DNA from: Alphaproteobacteria bacterium
Lineage (GTDB): Bacteria; Pseudomonadota; Alphaproteobacteria; M2410
Assembly (NCBI GenBank): GCA_021774955.1
Contig: JAJFIN010000246.1
Location: 1-17,162 of the forward strand
Length of the DNA: 17,162 bases
Direction: 5' to 3'
The translations under genes and the position numbers were made by a program. Positions 5,570 to 12,832 of this stretch are shown here, piece by piece. The notes beneath the pieces are model-generated. The model worked only from the letters and a program-made list of their open reading frames with translations, was not told where the DNA came from and did no database searches. Every line of letters starts with the position of its first letter. The first letter of the stretch is position 1.

Positions 5570-6535
5570 TCACCCTTTGATTCGCTCATAGAGTTTGTCT
5601 TTGTAACTCCTGCTCAACGGCACATGGGCCCCGCTGTTTAAGTGGATACGCGAATTACCGTTTTGAAGGTGTAGGATTTCGTCAATCATATCCAAATTGA
5701 TGATGAAGCTGCGGTGAACGCGGACAAAATGTTGAGCGTCGAGCTTGCGTTCTAATTCTTGCAAAGGACTGCGCACCAAATATTCATGACCCTCAGAAAA
5801 AACCCGCACATAATTGGCCGATGCTTGCAGCCATTCGATTTTTTTGGTGCTTAACGGTCGGTCACCCTTACCTTGTTTTACCAAAATTTTAGTTAGAACC
5901 GGTTGCGGAGCATCCTCAACCCGCCCGTCGGTCACGGGTGAAGGTGACAAGGCTTCATCCAATGCTTGACGTGTGCGGTACAGACGATAGGCCCAAATGA
6001 TCAAGGAGAAGCCAACATAGACCGGTACGTCTTTTGCCATTTCATAGGTGAACATTTGGACCAGGCCAAAGGGGCCGTCCGGAATATCGTGAATGTAGGT
6101 GAGTTCTTGATAGCGATAGATAAGACTACGCAATGCCATCATCAAACCAACATGACCAATGGTAAACAGCACCGCACCGCCGCTATGCGCAATTACGGTC
6201 TTTACCACATGGTCGTGATCAAAGGGGAAGTAGTCGAGCCAACGGCGAACAAACATCACCATGATTAGAGCGGAGAACCCCGAGCTGAGTTCGTTAGTGA
6301 TTAGACGCAAGCGTGAGAGTGGAACACCTTGCGCGGCATAGTCTGACCAAATGATAAACGCCCCGAGCGACCACAGCAGGGCAATCAGAATGACCCAAAA
6401 GCCAACTTCTAAATCTTTAACCGGCCAAATTTTATCGGTTTTGCTTTGAGGTACTAAATCCCGTCCCAACACTAGTGCAACCCGTCCCCGAGGCTGGCGG
6501 TTCAGCCCCTTTCCTCTATCGATGTAGCTCCTCAT
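5570..6535 (-). CDS. LytTR-family transcriptional regulator with membrane-embedded N-terminus
   Basis: 321 residues. About four membrane helices lie in the first half (approx. 44-63, 84-98, 112-137, 169-185). A short linker follows, then a C-terminal LytTR DNA-binding domain (about 215-320) recognisable from KIEWLQASANYVRVF, VRSPLQELERKL and HFVRVHRSFIINLDMI. There is no receiver domain, so it is a one-component membrane-bound regulator rather than a two-component partner. LytTR domains bind imperfect direct repeats, normally about 21 bp apart, which makes it a candidate for the nearby 19-20-bp TCACA arrays. The start is uncertain: no Shine-Dalgarno is evident before 6535 and the first 40 residues are basic and poorly conserved-looking. 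It is convergent with micropeptide 3 and divergent from the outer-membrane protein gene. Confidence 0.92.
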   Translation of the reverse strand: MRSYIDRGKGLNRQPRGRVALVLGRDLVPQSKTDKIWPVKDLEVGFWVILIALLWSLGAFIIWSDYAAQGVPLSRLRLITNELSSGFSALIMVMFVRRWLDYFPFDHDHVVKTVIAHSGGAVLFTIGHVGLMMALRSLIYRYQELTYIHDIPDGPFGLVQMFTYEMAKDVPVYVGFSLIIWAYRLYRTRQALDEALSPSPVTDGRVEDAPQPVLTKILVKQGKGDRPLSTKKIEWLQASANYVRVFSEGHEYLVRSPLQELERKLDAQHFVRVHRSFIINLDMIDEILHLQNGNSRIHLNSGAHVPLSRSYKDKLYERIKG

Positions 6536-6575
6536 GCGCCACTAAGCAACCAATGCGTACTGGGGAGCGTGTGTG

Positions 6576-6599
6576 AAGGATCTTTCTCGGAAAGACCTT
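6576..6599 (+). promoter_or_regulatory. leader hairpin upstream of outer-membrane barrel gene
   Basis: AAGG-a-TCTTTC (6576-6586) pairs with GAAAGA-CCTT (6590-6599) around TCG, with one bulged base. It sits about 30 bases before the start codon, followed by CCTCTTTTAAAAAA. It might be a leader stem-loop or a weak attenuator; role unknown. Confidence 0.35.
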
Positions 6600-6627
6600 A
6601 CCTCTTTTAAAAAACAAGGAAAGTTAG

Positions 6628-7290
6628 ATGATGAGTATGAGAGACAAAAAGGATGTTGCCTTCGCATTAGGCCTCGTTCTAGCAGGGGCAACAATCGCAT
6701 CTGGCGCTTCCGCGCAGGATATGGAAGCGCCGCGAAATGACGTCTTCTCTGGCCCCTATGTCGGTGTTGACGTTGGATCACAGAACCTATTTGGCGGCTC
6801 CTTAGTGGGTGGCGTTGATATGCTGGCCCAAGAATCACGGGCTGTTGTCGAATTTCTTGGCGGATGGCGTTGGCAGTTTGATAATGGTCTCGTTTTTGGT
6901 GTGGAGGGTCAGTTTGGTTTTACCGATGGTAATCTGACATTGTCGGATCCAGCCAATCTGCTTTTAATCACCTATGAGAATGATGCTCAATATGGCTATG
7001 GCGCTACTTTTGGCCGCGCCTTCGGTAGCCAGAGAGATCTCTTGCTCTTTGGATATGTGTTCGACACCACGCGTGAATTTGATGTGACCATCCAAAATGC
7101 CTTTGGCACATTTACTCAAAATGACGAGCAAGGCTTTATTCGTTATGGTCTTGGTGTTGAAAAGCAGATCCACAATGGATGGATTGCGCGCGCTTCACTT
7201 GGCCAGGTTAGTGCGGATTTCACGCGTCAAACCAATATCGATGTCGAAGACAAAACAGATTTTACTTTTGCTATCCTCTATCAGTTCTAG
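6628..7290 (+). CDS. outer-membrane beta-barrel protein (porin-like)
   Basis: 220 residues with a Sec signal peptide (basic RDKK, hydrophobic stretch, predicted cleavage after ASA at about residue 29). The mature part alternates polar and hydrophobic residues with repeated glycine and aromatic strand signatures (YVGVDVGSQN, VEFLGGWRWQF, VFGVEGQFGF, GYGATFGRAF, IRYGLGVEKQI). It ends with a C-terminal phenylalanine (FAILYQF), the usual signal for outer-membrane assembly. Its length suits an eight-stranded barrel of the OmpA-like or porin-family surface-antigen type. ATG codons occur at 6628, 6631 and 6637; AAGGA at 6617-6621 fits the first two. Ligand or role cannot be assigned. Confidence 0.82.
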   Translation: MMSMRDKKDVAFALGLVLAGATIASGASAQDMEAPRNDVFSGPYVGVDVGSQNLFGGSLVGGVDMLAQESRAVVEFLGGWRWQFDNGLVFGVEGQFGFTDGNLTLSDPANLLLITYENDAQYGYGATFGRAFGSQRDLLLFGYVFDTTREFDVTIQNAFGTFTQNDEQGFIRYGLGVEKQIHNGWIARASLGQVSADFTRQTNIDVEDKTDFTFAILYQF

Positions 7291-7336
7291 CGGCAGGAAA
7301 AAATAACGGTTATCTGCGCTCTATGGTCGCCAGTGT

Positions 7337-7374
7337 GATCCTGATAATGTAGTGATGGTGCTAATATCAGGATC
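7337..7374. repeat. perfect 10-bp inverted repeat before the DUF123 gene
   Basis: GATCCTGATA (7337-7346) and TATCAGGATC (7365-7374) are exact reverse complements separated by 18 bases. The right arm ends 12 bases before the start codon at 7387 and contains the AGGA that probably serves as ribosome-binding site. As RNA it could hide that site; as DNA it could be an operator. Confidence 0.55.
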
Positions 7375-7386
7375 TCTTGGGCTATC

Positions 7387-7800
7387 ATGAGCGACGTTGA
7401 AAAAGGCGCTTACCTCCTCCTCATTAAACTTGAGCATGATCGCAGAGTTGAAATCGGTCGGCTTGGTTGCTTTGATTTTGCTGCCGGATATTACGCTTAT
7501 TGTGGCAGCGCATACGGTCCCGGTGGCTTGGTTGCGCGAGTGACCCGGCACGTCTCTTCAGCAAAAAACAAACATTGGCACATCGACTATCTTATGGCTC
7601 ACGCAGAAATCGTCCGCGTCGGTCTTAAACCCAACGGCAAAGAGTGTAGCCTGATTGAAGACATACTCCGCGTTAAGGGGGGCGACATTCCTGTACAAGG
7701 CTTTGGTAGCTCGGATTGCACACTTTGCGACAGCCATCTTGTGTACTTTGTGGAACGCCCAAATCTAGCGACCCTGCAGCTCACCGCCTTCTCCCTCTGA
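7387..7800 (+). CDS. DUF123 family GIY-YIG-like protein
   Basis: 137 residues matching the DUF123 pattern along its full length: GAYLLLIKL at the start, GRLGCFDFAAGYYAYCGSAYG (the GIY-YIG-like core, about 20-42), GGLVARVTRH, HWHIDYLM, then EC (about 81) and GFGSSDCTLCDSHLVYF near the end. The domain occurs alone or fused to endonuclease III in archaea and is thought to be nuclease-related; the reaction is not established. The conserved H/W/D block and cysteines are intact. It is followed after 98 bp by the methyltransferase on the same strand. Expression may be affected by the inverted repeat over its ribosome-binding site. Confidence 0.88.
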   Translation: MSDVEKGAYLLLIKLEHDRRVEIGRLGCFDFAAGYYAYCGSAYGPGGLVARVTRHVSSAKNKHWHIDYLMAHAEIVRVGLKPNGKECSLIEDILRVKGGDIPVQGFGSSDCTLCDSHLVYFVERPNLATLQLTAFSL

Positions 7801-7898
7801 CAGACCGATACGCCCCTACGCGACGCATTTGCACCGCGATGCGAGTCCAGGCATACTTACCCCCAAGGGTTGCCTCAACACGACACGGGGAAGACAAA

Positions 7899-8699
7899 AT
7901 GGTTAGAACGAAAGTCCTATCACTGTTGCTTAGCGGCGTGATGCTAGGTTCGCTAGGGGCCTGCGCTACTGTAGAAAACATGACCTCTTCATTGAGGCCA
8001 TATGATTGTGGGCCGGTCGAAGCCGCACTCGCTCACAGTGATCGACCACAGACAGACCGCGACCGCGATGCTGGCCGCAAGCCCGATGAGGTGCTCTGCT
8101 TTCTAGGTGTTACATCTCGCATGGATGTTTTAGATCTCTTTGCGGCGGGCGGCTATTACACCGAAATTCTTGGTCATCTCACGCAAGGTGAAGGATCGGT
8201 AACAGCCTACAACAATGCGGGCTATTACAACTTCTCAAAGGACGCGATTGCCAAACGATACGACGGTAGCCGACTGACAGAGGTCAAACACGTCACCGCA
8301 GAAGTTGATGCCATGCCGTTTGAGGCCGGTGAGTTCGATGTTGCCATATTGATATTGGCCTACCATGACATCTATTTCAAAGAAGAAGGCGAGGATGAAG
8401 GGATCATTGATGGACCTGCCATGCTCGCCGGGGTCATGAAAAGCCTAAAACCCGGTGGTGTTTTGGGTGTGGTTGATCACGTCGCCAAAGAAGGGGCACC
8501 CGTTGAAACCGGCGGTACAATCCACCGCATCGATCCGGCGCTAATGCGCAGAGAAATAGAGGCTGCTGGATTTGTTTTTGACGGTGAGCATGATGCTCTA
8601 CGCAATCCAGAAGATGATCTAGAAAAACCGATGTGGGCAAAAGGTATCCGCGGTAAAACAGATCGGGTGATCTATCGCTTCGAGAAACCGAAACGGTAA
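7899..8699 (+). CDS. predicted class I SAM-dependent methyltransferase with lipoprotein signal (COG4798-like)
   Basis: 266 residues from the ATG at 7899, chosen because GGGGAAGA precedes it by a few bases and it opens a clean lipoprotein signal: MVRTK, hydrophobic core, then LGAC with the lipidated cysteine at C22. The reading frame is open further upstream, but that part overlaps the DUF123 gene and has no signal-peptide logic. The SAM-binding motif I is VLDLFAAGGYYTEIL (77-91). Later motifs include FDVAILILAYHDIYF and LKPGGVLGVVDHVA, ending in the family-typical DDLEKPMWAKGIRGKTDRVIYRF (given here as two pieces: DDLEKPMWAKGIRG and KTDRVIYRF). The substrate is unknown. The mix of an export signal with a SAM-binding fold is odd, because SAM is not expected in the periplasm. 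Confidence 0.86.
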   Translation: MVRTKVLSLLLSGVMLGSLGACATVENMTSSLRPYDCGPVEAALAHSDRPQTDRDRDAGRKPDEVLCFLGVTSRMDVLDLFAAGGYYTEILGHLTQGEGSVTAYNNAGYYNFSKDAIAKRYDGSRLTEVKHVTAEVDAMPFEAGEFDVAILILAYHDIYFKEEGEDEGIIDGPAMLAGVMKSLKPGGVLGVVDHVAKEGAPVETGGTIHRIDPALMRREIEAAGFVFDGEHDALRNPEDDLEKPMWAKGIRGKTDRVIYRFEKPKR

Positions 8700-8728
8700 C
8701 TGGAATATTTCATTTTTGTAGGAATGGC

Positions 8729-8759
8729 AAAAGGCCTCGCAGAGCGCGGGGCCTTTCTT
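8729..8759. terminator. terminator between the methyltransferase and the convergent unknown gene
   Basis: AAAGGCC (8730-8736) pairs with GGCCTTT (8750-8756), extended by an imperfect CGC/GCG stretch. It is followed by CTT on the + side and by a T run on the minus side. It lies between two convergent genes and probably serves both. Confidence 0.75.
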
Positions 8760-8763
8760 ATTG

Positions 8764-9171
8764 TTAGTGGAGAAACTTTGTTGTGCCAGGCCGTAAACAA
8801 CCGTCTAAAATTTCTTGTGCTTTTTGATGCCGTTCTTCAAAAGTGTCGCCATCAATAAAGTGGATCTCTCCAACCAGCGTATCAGTATGATTAAGTTGGG
8901 CATCTAGGACGACCACATCGCGCTCGTAATAGTCTGCTATTAGGCCTGCGATCTTTGATGCTGCTTGTAAATTTCCATCGTCTGCTTCCTCAACGATGAG
9001 AGCCACTAGTCCTTTGACAAACTCTTCTTTCTTTGTACTGACAGCAGCGAAATCGAATTCATTGAGTCCAGAATTTCCAACCTTAAATTCAAGCTCAACT
9101 GCCCGTCCGGAAAACACGACAAAAAAAGAACCATTGTCTTCTAATGTTTCGGTACTTTGATTATTAGACAT
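8764..9171 (-). CDS. unknown acidic protein, 135 residues
   Basis: I do not recognise this family. The protein begins MSNNQSTETLED and is acidic and soluble, with no signal peptide or membrane span. Its middle part, about 50-85, looks helical (EEFVKGLVALIVEEADDG and AASKIAGLIADYYERD). The C-terminal part has EERHQKAQEILDGCL. The start at 9171 follows GGGG six bases upstream; an ATG at 9177 and a GTG at 9183 in the same frame are alternatives. It is the last gene of the leftward group beginning with the S8 autotransporter, 107 bp after the cysteine-rich gene. Confidence 0.7.
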   Translation of the reverse strand: MSNNQSTETLEDNGSFFVVFSGRAVELEFKVGNSGLNEFDFAAVSTKKEEFVKGLVALIVEEADDGNLQAASKIAGLIADYYERDVVVLDAQLNHTDTLVGEIHFIDGDTFEERHQKAQEILDGCLRPGTTKFLH

Positions 9172-9278
9172 GCCCATCCCCACGCAACATTACTGAAGCT
9201 AAATTTATCAGCTCACAGCATGGCGGGGAATGAAAAGATGAATAAATGGTTAATGGTTTAGGTCAAACAAGAGTGGAT

Positions 9279-10046
9279 CTAATCGTTGTTCCACCAGTCT
9301 TTAATCGACCAATCTGGTGAGAGGGTTTTACCCGCAGGGTCACCGTCGGCCTCTTCTATAGCTTCGCGATAGGCCTCATCGCTTGTAAAAGGCTCTAATG
9401 CGGCAAACTCTTCAATATTTGCGTCAATGATTTTGCCGCCAGACTTAGGCAAGATCTTATAGATTTTACCATCTCTGCCGATGATTGGGATAACTCGCCC
9501 CGAGCGGGAGAACACACGACGCATAGAAGCTGATTGATCGATGTAAGCCTCTTCTTCATCCTCATCGTGCTCAAAGATGTAGACGTAGGCTTCAATGAGC
9601 TGGTCAACGAATTCCTGTTCGACGATCTGTAAGTTTGAAATTACCCAGCAGCGATCTTCGAAAGTCCAATAATAGGATAAGCCGATGATTTCCTTCTCTT
9701 TGGTAAAGTAAGGAAAAAACGGAAAAGAACGACAAGCAACAGTTCGATGTTCTCGCTCGCAATGAGCAGCCCCTTTGCACTCAATCGCCAAACAGCTGGG
9801 CGCAAGTTCATCAACGATTTGCCGTGACGCAGCATCTGTCGGTTTGAACCCGCGCCACAAATCAGTACGCTTTTTAAGGTATTTATATTCTGCCCGTTCT
9901 ACGACCGGTACAGCGTTGTCGGTAGTACAGCAAACCGGTTCGCCGCCATTGAGAGGTGCGCACATGCGTCCACAATCATAGCGTTGGGAAACCGGGGCGG
10001 TAAACCGTTCGTGTACGTGCCCGAAATGTTTTACCTTCATAGCCAT
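9279..10046 (-). CDS. cysteine-rich YkgJ-like (zinc/iron-chelating type) protein
   Basis: 255 residues. The first ~135 hold nine cysteines: C25, C29, C39-C40, C85, C90, C96, C105 and C133. The arrangement CGRMC...VCC...C, with CRSFPFFPYF after the last of the cluster, resembles the YkgJ/CxxCxxCC group, whose cysteines are thought to bind zinc or an iron-sulphur cluster. The spacing CxxxC...CC differs from the classic CxxCxxCC, so the assignment is tentative. The C-terminal half is acidic (FEHDEDEEEAY, EEADGD) and has no recognised domain. No signal peptide is present, so it is probably cytosolic. GGAG lies 13 bases before the start, which is distant; the second ATG (MKVKHF) is possible. Confidence 0.68.
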   Translation of the reverse strand: MAMKVKHFGHVHERFTAPVSQRYDCGRMCAPLNGGEPVCCTTDNAVPVVERAEYKYLKKRTDLWRGFKPTDAASRQIVDELAPSCLAIECKGAAHCEREHRTVACRSFPFFPYFTKEKEIIGLSYYWTFEDRCWVISNLQIVEQEFVDQLIEAYVYIFEHDEDEEEAYIDQSASMRRVFSRSGRVIPIIGRDGKIYKILPKSGGKIIDANIEEFAALEPFTSDEAYREAIEEADGDPAGKTLSPDWSIKDWWNND

Positions 10047-10148
10047 ACTAAAAATTTTACTCCTGCATGCGAATCAGCGCGCAGTTTAGCGTTGGCGATC
10101 AAGATTGCTAGTCTGATGTGGTGATAGGCACTTCAAGAGGTCAAGCAA

Positions 10149-10409
10149 CTAAGATGACATACACGCCGCTTCGGCCTTGTTTACGACGAAGGTGCCATCC
10201 GCGCGGCGGTAAAAGATTACCTGTGGGACCATCTTCCCCGGCGAGTGGGCTCGATAGAGTTGGCATCCATTCGAGTCGGGCGTTCCTACTGGAACCATGT
10301 ACATGTCATCACCCGTTTGGATAGCCCCGTCCGGTAAATCGTCATCAGAAATGGATTCGCAGGCGACGCAACTGAGCAAGATGCTTGCGACCAATAGAGA
10401 TTTCAACAT
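10149..10409 (-). CDS. small lipoprotein, 86 residues
   Basis: Begins MLKSLLVASILLSCVACES: a short lipoprotein signal with the lipidated cysteine at about residue 17. The mature part is about 70 residues, with two further cysteines (in NGCQLY and EAACMSS) that could form a disulphide. AAGG precedes the start by nine bases. Its start lies only 11 bp after the end of the S8 autotransporter gene, so the two are almost certainly co-transcribed. Function unknown; a helper or inhibitor of the protease is one idea from position only. Confidence 0.78.
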   Translation of the reverse strand: MLKSLLVASILLSCVACESISDDDLPDGAIQTGDDMYMVPVGTPDSNGCQLYRAHSPGKMVPQVIFYRRADGTFVVNKAEAACMSS

Positions 10410-10420
10410 CGTAGTCTGCC

Positions 10421-12739
10421 TTAAAATGATGCGCGTCCGCGCAGCATGAATGTCGTTGCTTGCTCTTCGTTCACAGAATGACCTGGATTCACCTGATATA
10501 CAAGATTGCTGTAAAGCGAGAAACTACTTGTAATGGGGGTCTCGTAGGACATTTCCAGATCAAGCTCTCGACCTGACGGCGCTAAACCAACGCTGCGCGT
10601 TGAGAAGCCAACTTCTTCAGTCCAATAATCATAGGAATCAGACAGGATTAGAGAAACAGATCCGCTTTCTGCACGTAACGGTTGGCTGACGCCAAAAGCA
10701 AAACGCGCATTCGGTCTCAAGGCATCCTCCACTGCAAAGCCGGCGCGGAAGTGAGACAGGCGAAGATCCGTGACATCGCCGATGAGACTATTCTCAGCGG
10801 ATTGTACCTGGGTCGTGCCTGTGGTTGCTTGACCGAATACTGAAAGCCGATCATTGAGTGCCCAATCCGCCTTTGCCGAGATGAAGCTGGTTTCAGCTCC
10901 GGTGCCAAACTGCAGTGCACCCGCCGAACGGCTTTCAAGGACGGAACCCTTCTCGCGAATGAATCCAGCCTCCACACCGACGCGACCGTGGGCGACAACC
11001 CGGTCAATCGCAGCAGCTATTGTCAACCGATCCGTGCTGGCATGACGGTCCGGCAGAACCGGTGAATAGCCATATTGAATCTCTTCTGTTCCAAACCCAA
11101 CTTGCAGGTTCCACTGATCAGACAGCCGGTGTGTCACAGCATATTGTTGTCCGTCACCTGAATAGCTAAACAACAGAGGATTAGTGTTGGCGCCCGAACC
11201 AAGAAATGGATCCGCACCTAAACCTTGTCTCAGTCTTACATTGTTGGAAAAGACTTCGTTGATGCTGGCTCCGTAGCCAACCGCCAGTGTCGTCTTCTCC
11301 GATAGGCTTTGTGAGAACGTTAAGCGTGTCCGATCAAATTGATTGGCTTCGTCTTCAAATAGGCCTAACCCGGTTGCTGTTTCATAATCCCTCACGGAAC
11401 TCTGCTGTGTTGCTACTGACAGAGTATTGCCTGCTGCGAGAGAAATGGATCCTGATTTCCAACGTCGGAAAGAATCGAGCCTTTGATCAATGTTGAGGCT
11501 GCCACGGCGCGCCCGAACACGACCAGCAATGTCGCTGACATAGGCCCGGTCAAAACCATCTAAAAAGATAGTATCCCTAAAGGGACCAGGTCCCGTAAGG
11601 GCATCACCAAAGGCTGGGCCCAATTCGACACCCGAAAGCTCAACATTGACCTGTTGCACGCCTTCTACCGTTTGCACCAAGTAAGAAAATGTACCCAGAG
11701 GATTGATCGCTTTACCGATATCGAGTAATCCACGGCCATTCACGGCATCGACGCCGGTCGCCCCTAAATCCACCGCCGAATCCCAAAGAATTTGAATAAG
11801 CTGATCCGCCGTCAATGCTGGAAATTTCTCAATCAGCAGAGCGATTGCACCTGCAATATGAGGGGCAGCAAAAGAGGTGCCAGATCCAACAACCAGCGTG
11901 TCATTGATGCCCGTGGTGAGAACATCTTCACCTGGTGCGAGCAAATAAAATTGCTGACCGGTTCCTGCGCGGTTAGAGAAACTAGATATAATTGCACCGG
12001 TGTCGATCGATCCAGCGATGATAACCCGCCCTCGTGCAATGGCATCGGTGGCGATCAGACTAAACGGTTCTGGATTAGCATTACCATCATTGCCAGCGGA
12101 AATCACCACAATGATGCCTGCATCAACAGCCCTTCCTATGGCGGCTCTCAACGTGGCATTCGCAGCGGAGCCACCAAGGCTAAAGTTAATCACTCGAACG
12201 CCTTGGCTTATGGCAAAATCAGTTGCAGTAGCAAGATCGCTATCAAAGAAAGAACAGTCACCAGGGTTTGCAGTACAAGAGCCAGGATCATCCGTACGCA
12301 GAGCTAAAACTTGCGCATTGAACGCCACGCCGTGAGAGCCAATGTCATTTTTCTCAGCGACCGCAAATCCAGCAACAAAGGTTCCGTGTCCATTGGTGTC
12401 GTTCAAACTATTGCGAGAGCCAATAATATCTCGGCTTGCTGGATGGATATTGGCGTCAAGGTCAAGGTGGTCAATATCGATACCGGTATCAATGACGGCT
12501 ACTATGATGCCAGTACCAGTCACACCATCTTCATAGGCATTCAAGGCTCCGATTAATGCCAAGCCGGGATTCTGTTGAAATTCAGCGGTGTCAAAGACAC
12601 TTCCTGAAGGAGGAGGAGGCGTTGGAGGTGGTGTCGGCGTCGGTGTCGGTGTGACTGCAGCTGGATCACTACTGCCGCCGCCGCACGCAACAAGCGTCAG
12701 CATTCCCGCTAAGCCGAGAACAATTCTAAACTTACTCAT
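10421..12739 (-). CDS. lipid-anchored S8 (subtilisin-like) autotransporter serine protease
   Basis: 772 residues from the ATG at 12739, chosen because GGGGGAG lies eight bases upstream and the N-terminus is then a clean lipoprotein signal (LTLVAC, lipidated C19). The frame stays open upstream only from a TTG at 12862. A Thr-Pro/poly-Pro linker (about 30-46) leads to the S8 domain with the complete triad: D84 (VIDTGIDIDH), H118 (NGHGTFVAGF), S289 (GTSFAAPHIAG), plus oxyanion N217 (SAGNDGN). The C-terminal ~280 residues have strand patterns of an autotransporter beta-barrel and end in a terminal phenylalanine (LRGRASF). The protease should therefore be carried to the cell surface by its own barrel. 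Neisserial NalP and Bordetella SphB1 share this lipoprotein-plus-S8-plus-barrel layout and process other surface proteins; similar activity here is inference. Confidence 0.93.
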   Translation of the reverse strand: MSKFRIVLGLAGMLTLVACGGGSSDPAAVTPTPTPTPPPTPPPPSGSVFDTAEFQQNPGLALIGALNAYEDGVTGTGIIVAVIDTGIDIDHLDLDANIHPASRDIIGSRNSLNDTNGHGTFVAGFAVAEKNDIGSHGVAFNAQVLALRTDDPGSCTANPGDCSFFDSDLATATDFAISQGVRVINFSLGGSAANATLRAAIGRAVDAGIIVVISAGNDGNANPEPFSLIATDAIARGRVIIAGSIDTGAIISSFSNRAGTGQQFYLLAPGEDVLTTGINDTLVVGSGTSFAAPHIAGAIALLIEKFPALTADQLIQILWDSAVDLGATGVDAVNGRGLLDIGKAINPLGTFSYLVQTVEGVQQVNVELSGVELGPAFGDALTGPGPFRDTIFLDGFDRAYVSDIAGRVRARRGSLNIDQRLDSFRRWKSGSISLAAGNTLSVATQQSSVRDYETATGLGLFEDEANQFDRTRLTFSQSLSEKTTLAVGYGASINEVFSNNVRLRQGLGADPFLGSGANTNPLLFSYSGDGQQYAVTHRLSDQWNLQVGFGTEEIQYGYSPVLPDRHASTDRLTIAAAIDRVVAHGRVGVEAGFIREKGSVLESRSAGALQFGTGAETSFISAKADWALNDRLSVFGQATTGTTQVQSAENSLIGDVTDLRLSHFRAGFAVEDALRPNARFAFGVSQPLRAESGSVSLILSDSYDYWTEEVGFSTRSVGLAPSGRELDLEMSYETPITSSFSLYSNLVYQVNPGHSVNEEQATTFMLRGRASF

Positions 12740-12786
12740 GCCGGTTACTCCCCCGGATTTGGCAGCACTTACAAGACTGCCGGTAA

Positions 12787-12806
12787 GAGCACTCCCGCCA
12801 GTGCTC
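12787..12806 (-). promoter_or_regulatory. leader stem-loop of the S8 autotransporter
   Basis: GAGCACT (12787-12793) and AGTGCTC (12800-12806) are perfect 7-bp arms around a six-base loop, about 50 bases before the protease start codon. It may be an RNA leader structure or a regulator's binding site. Confidence 0.45.
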
Positions 12807-12814
12807 AACGCCCC

Positions 12815-12832
12815 AAAAAAGCGCAACGCGCT
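12815..12832 (-). terminator. terminator-like stem in the S8 autotransporter leader (possible attenuator)
   Basis: Read on the minus strand, AGCGC-GTT-GCGCT is followed directly by a T run (12819-12815). The stem is only five base pairs, so it is weak. No gene ends upstream on this strand, so if transcription starts to its right it would act inside the protease leader. Confidence 0.35.

Noticed and set aside
7716..7898. Upstream extension of the methyltransferase frame
   Set aside because: It overlaps the DUF123 gene in another frame, and ATG 7899 has both a ribosome-binding site and a lipoprotein signal.
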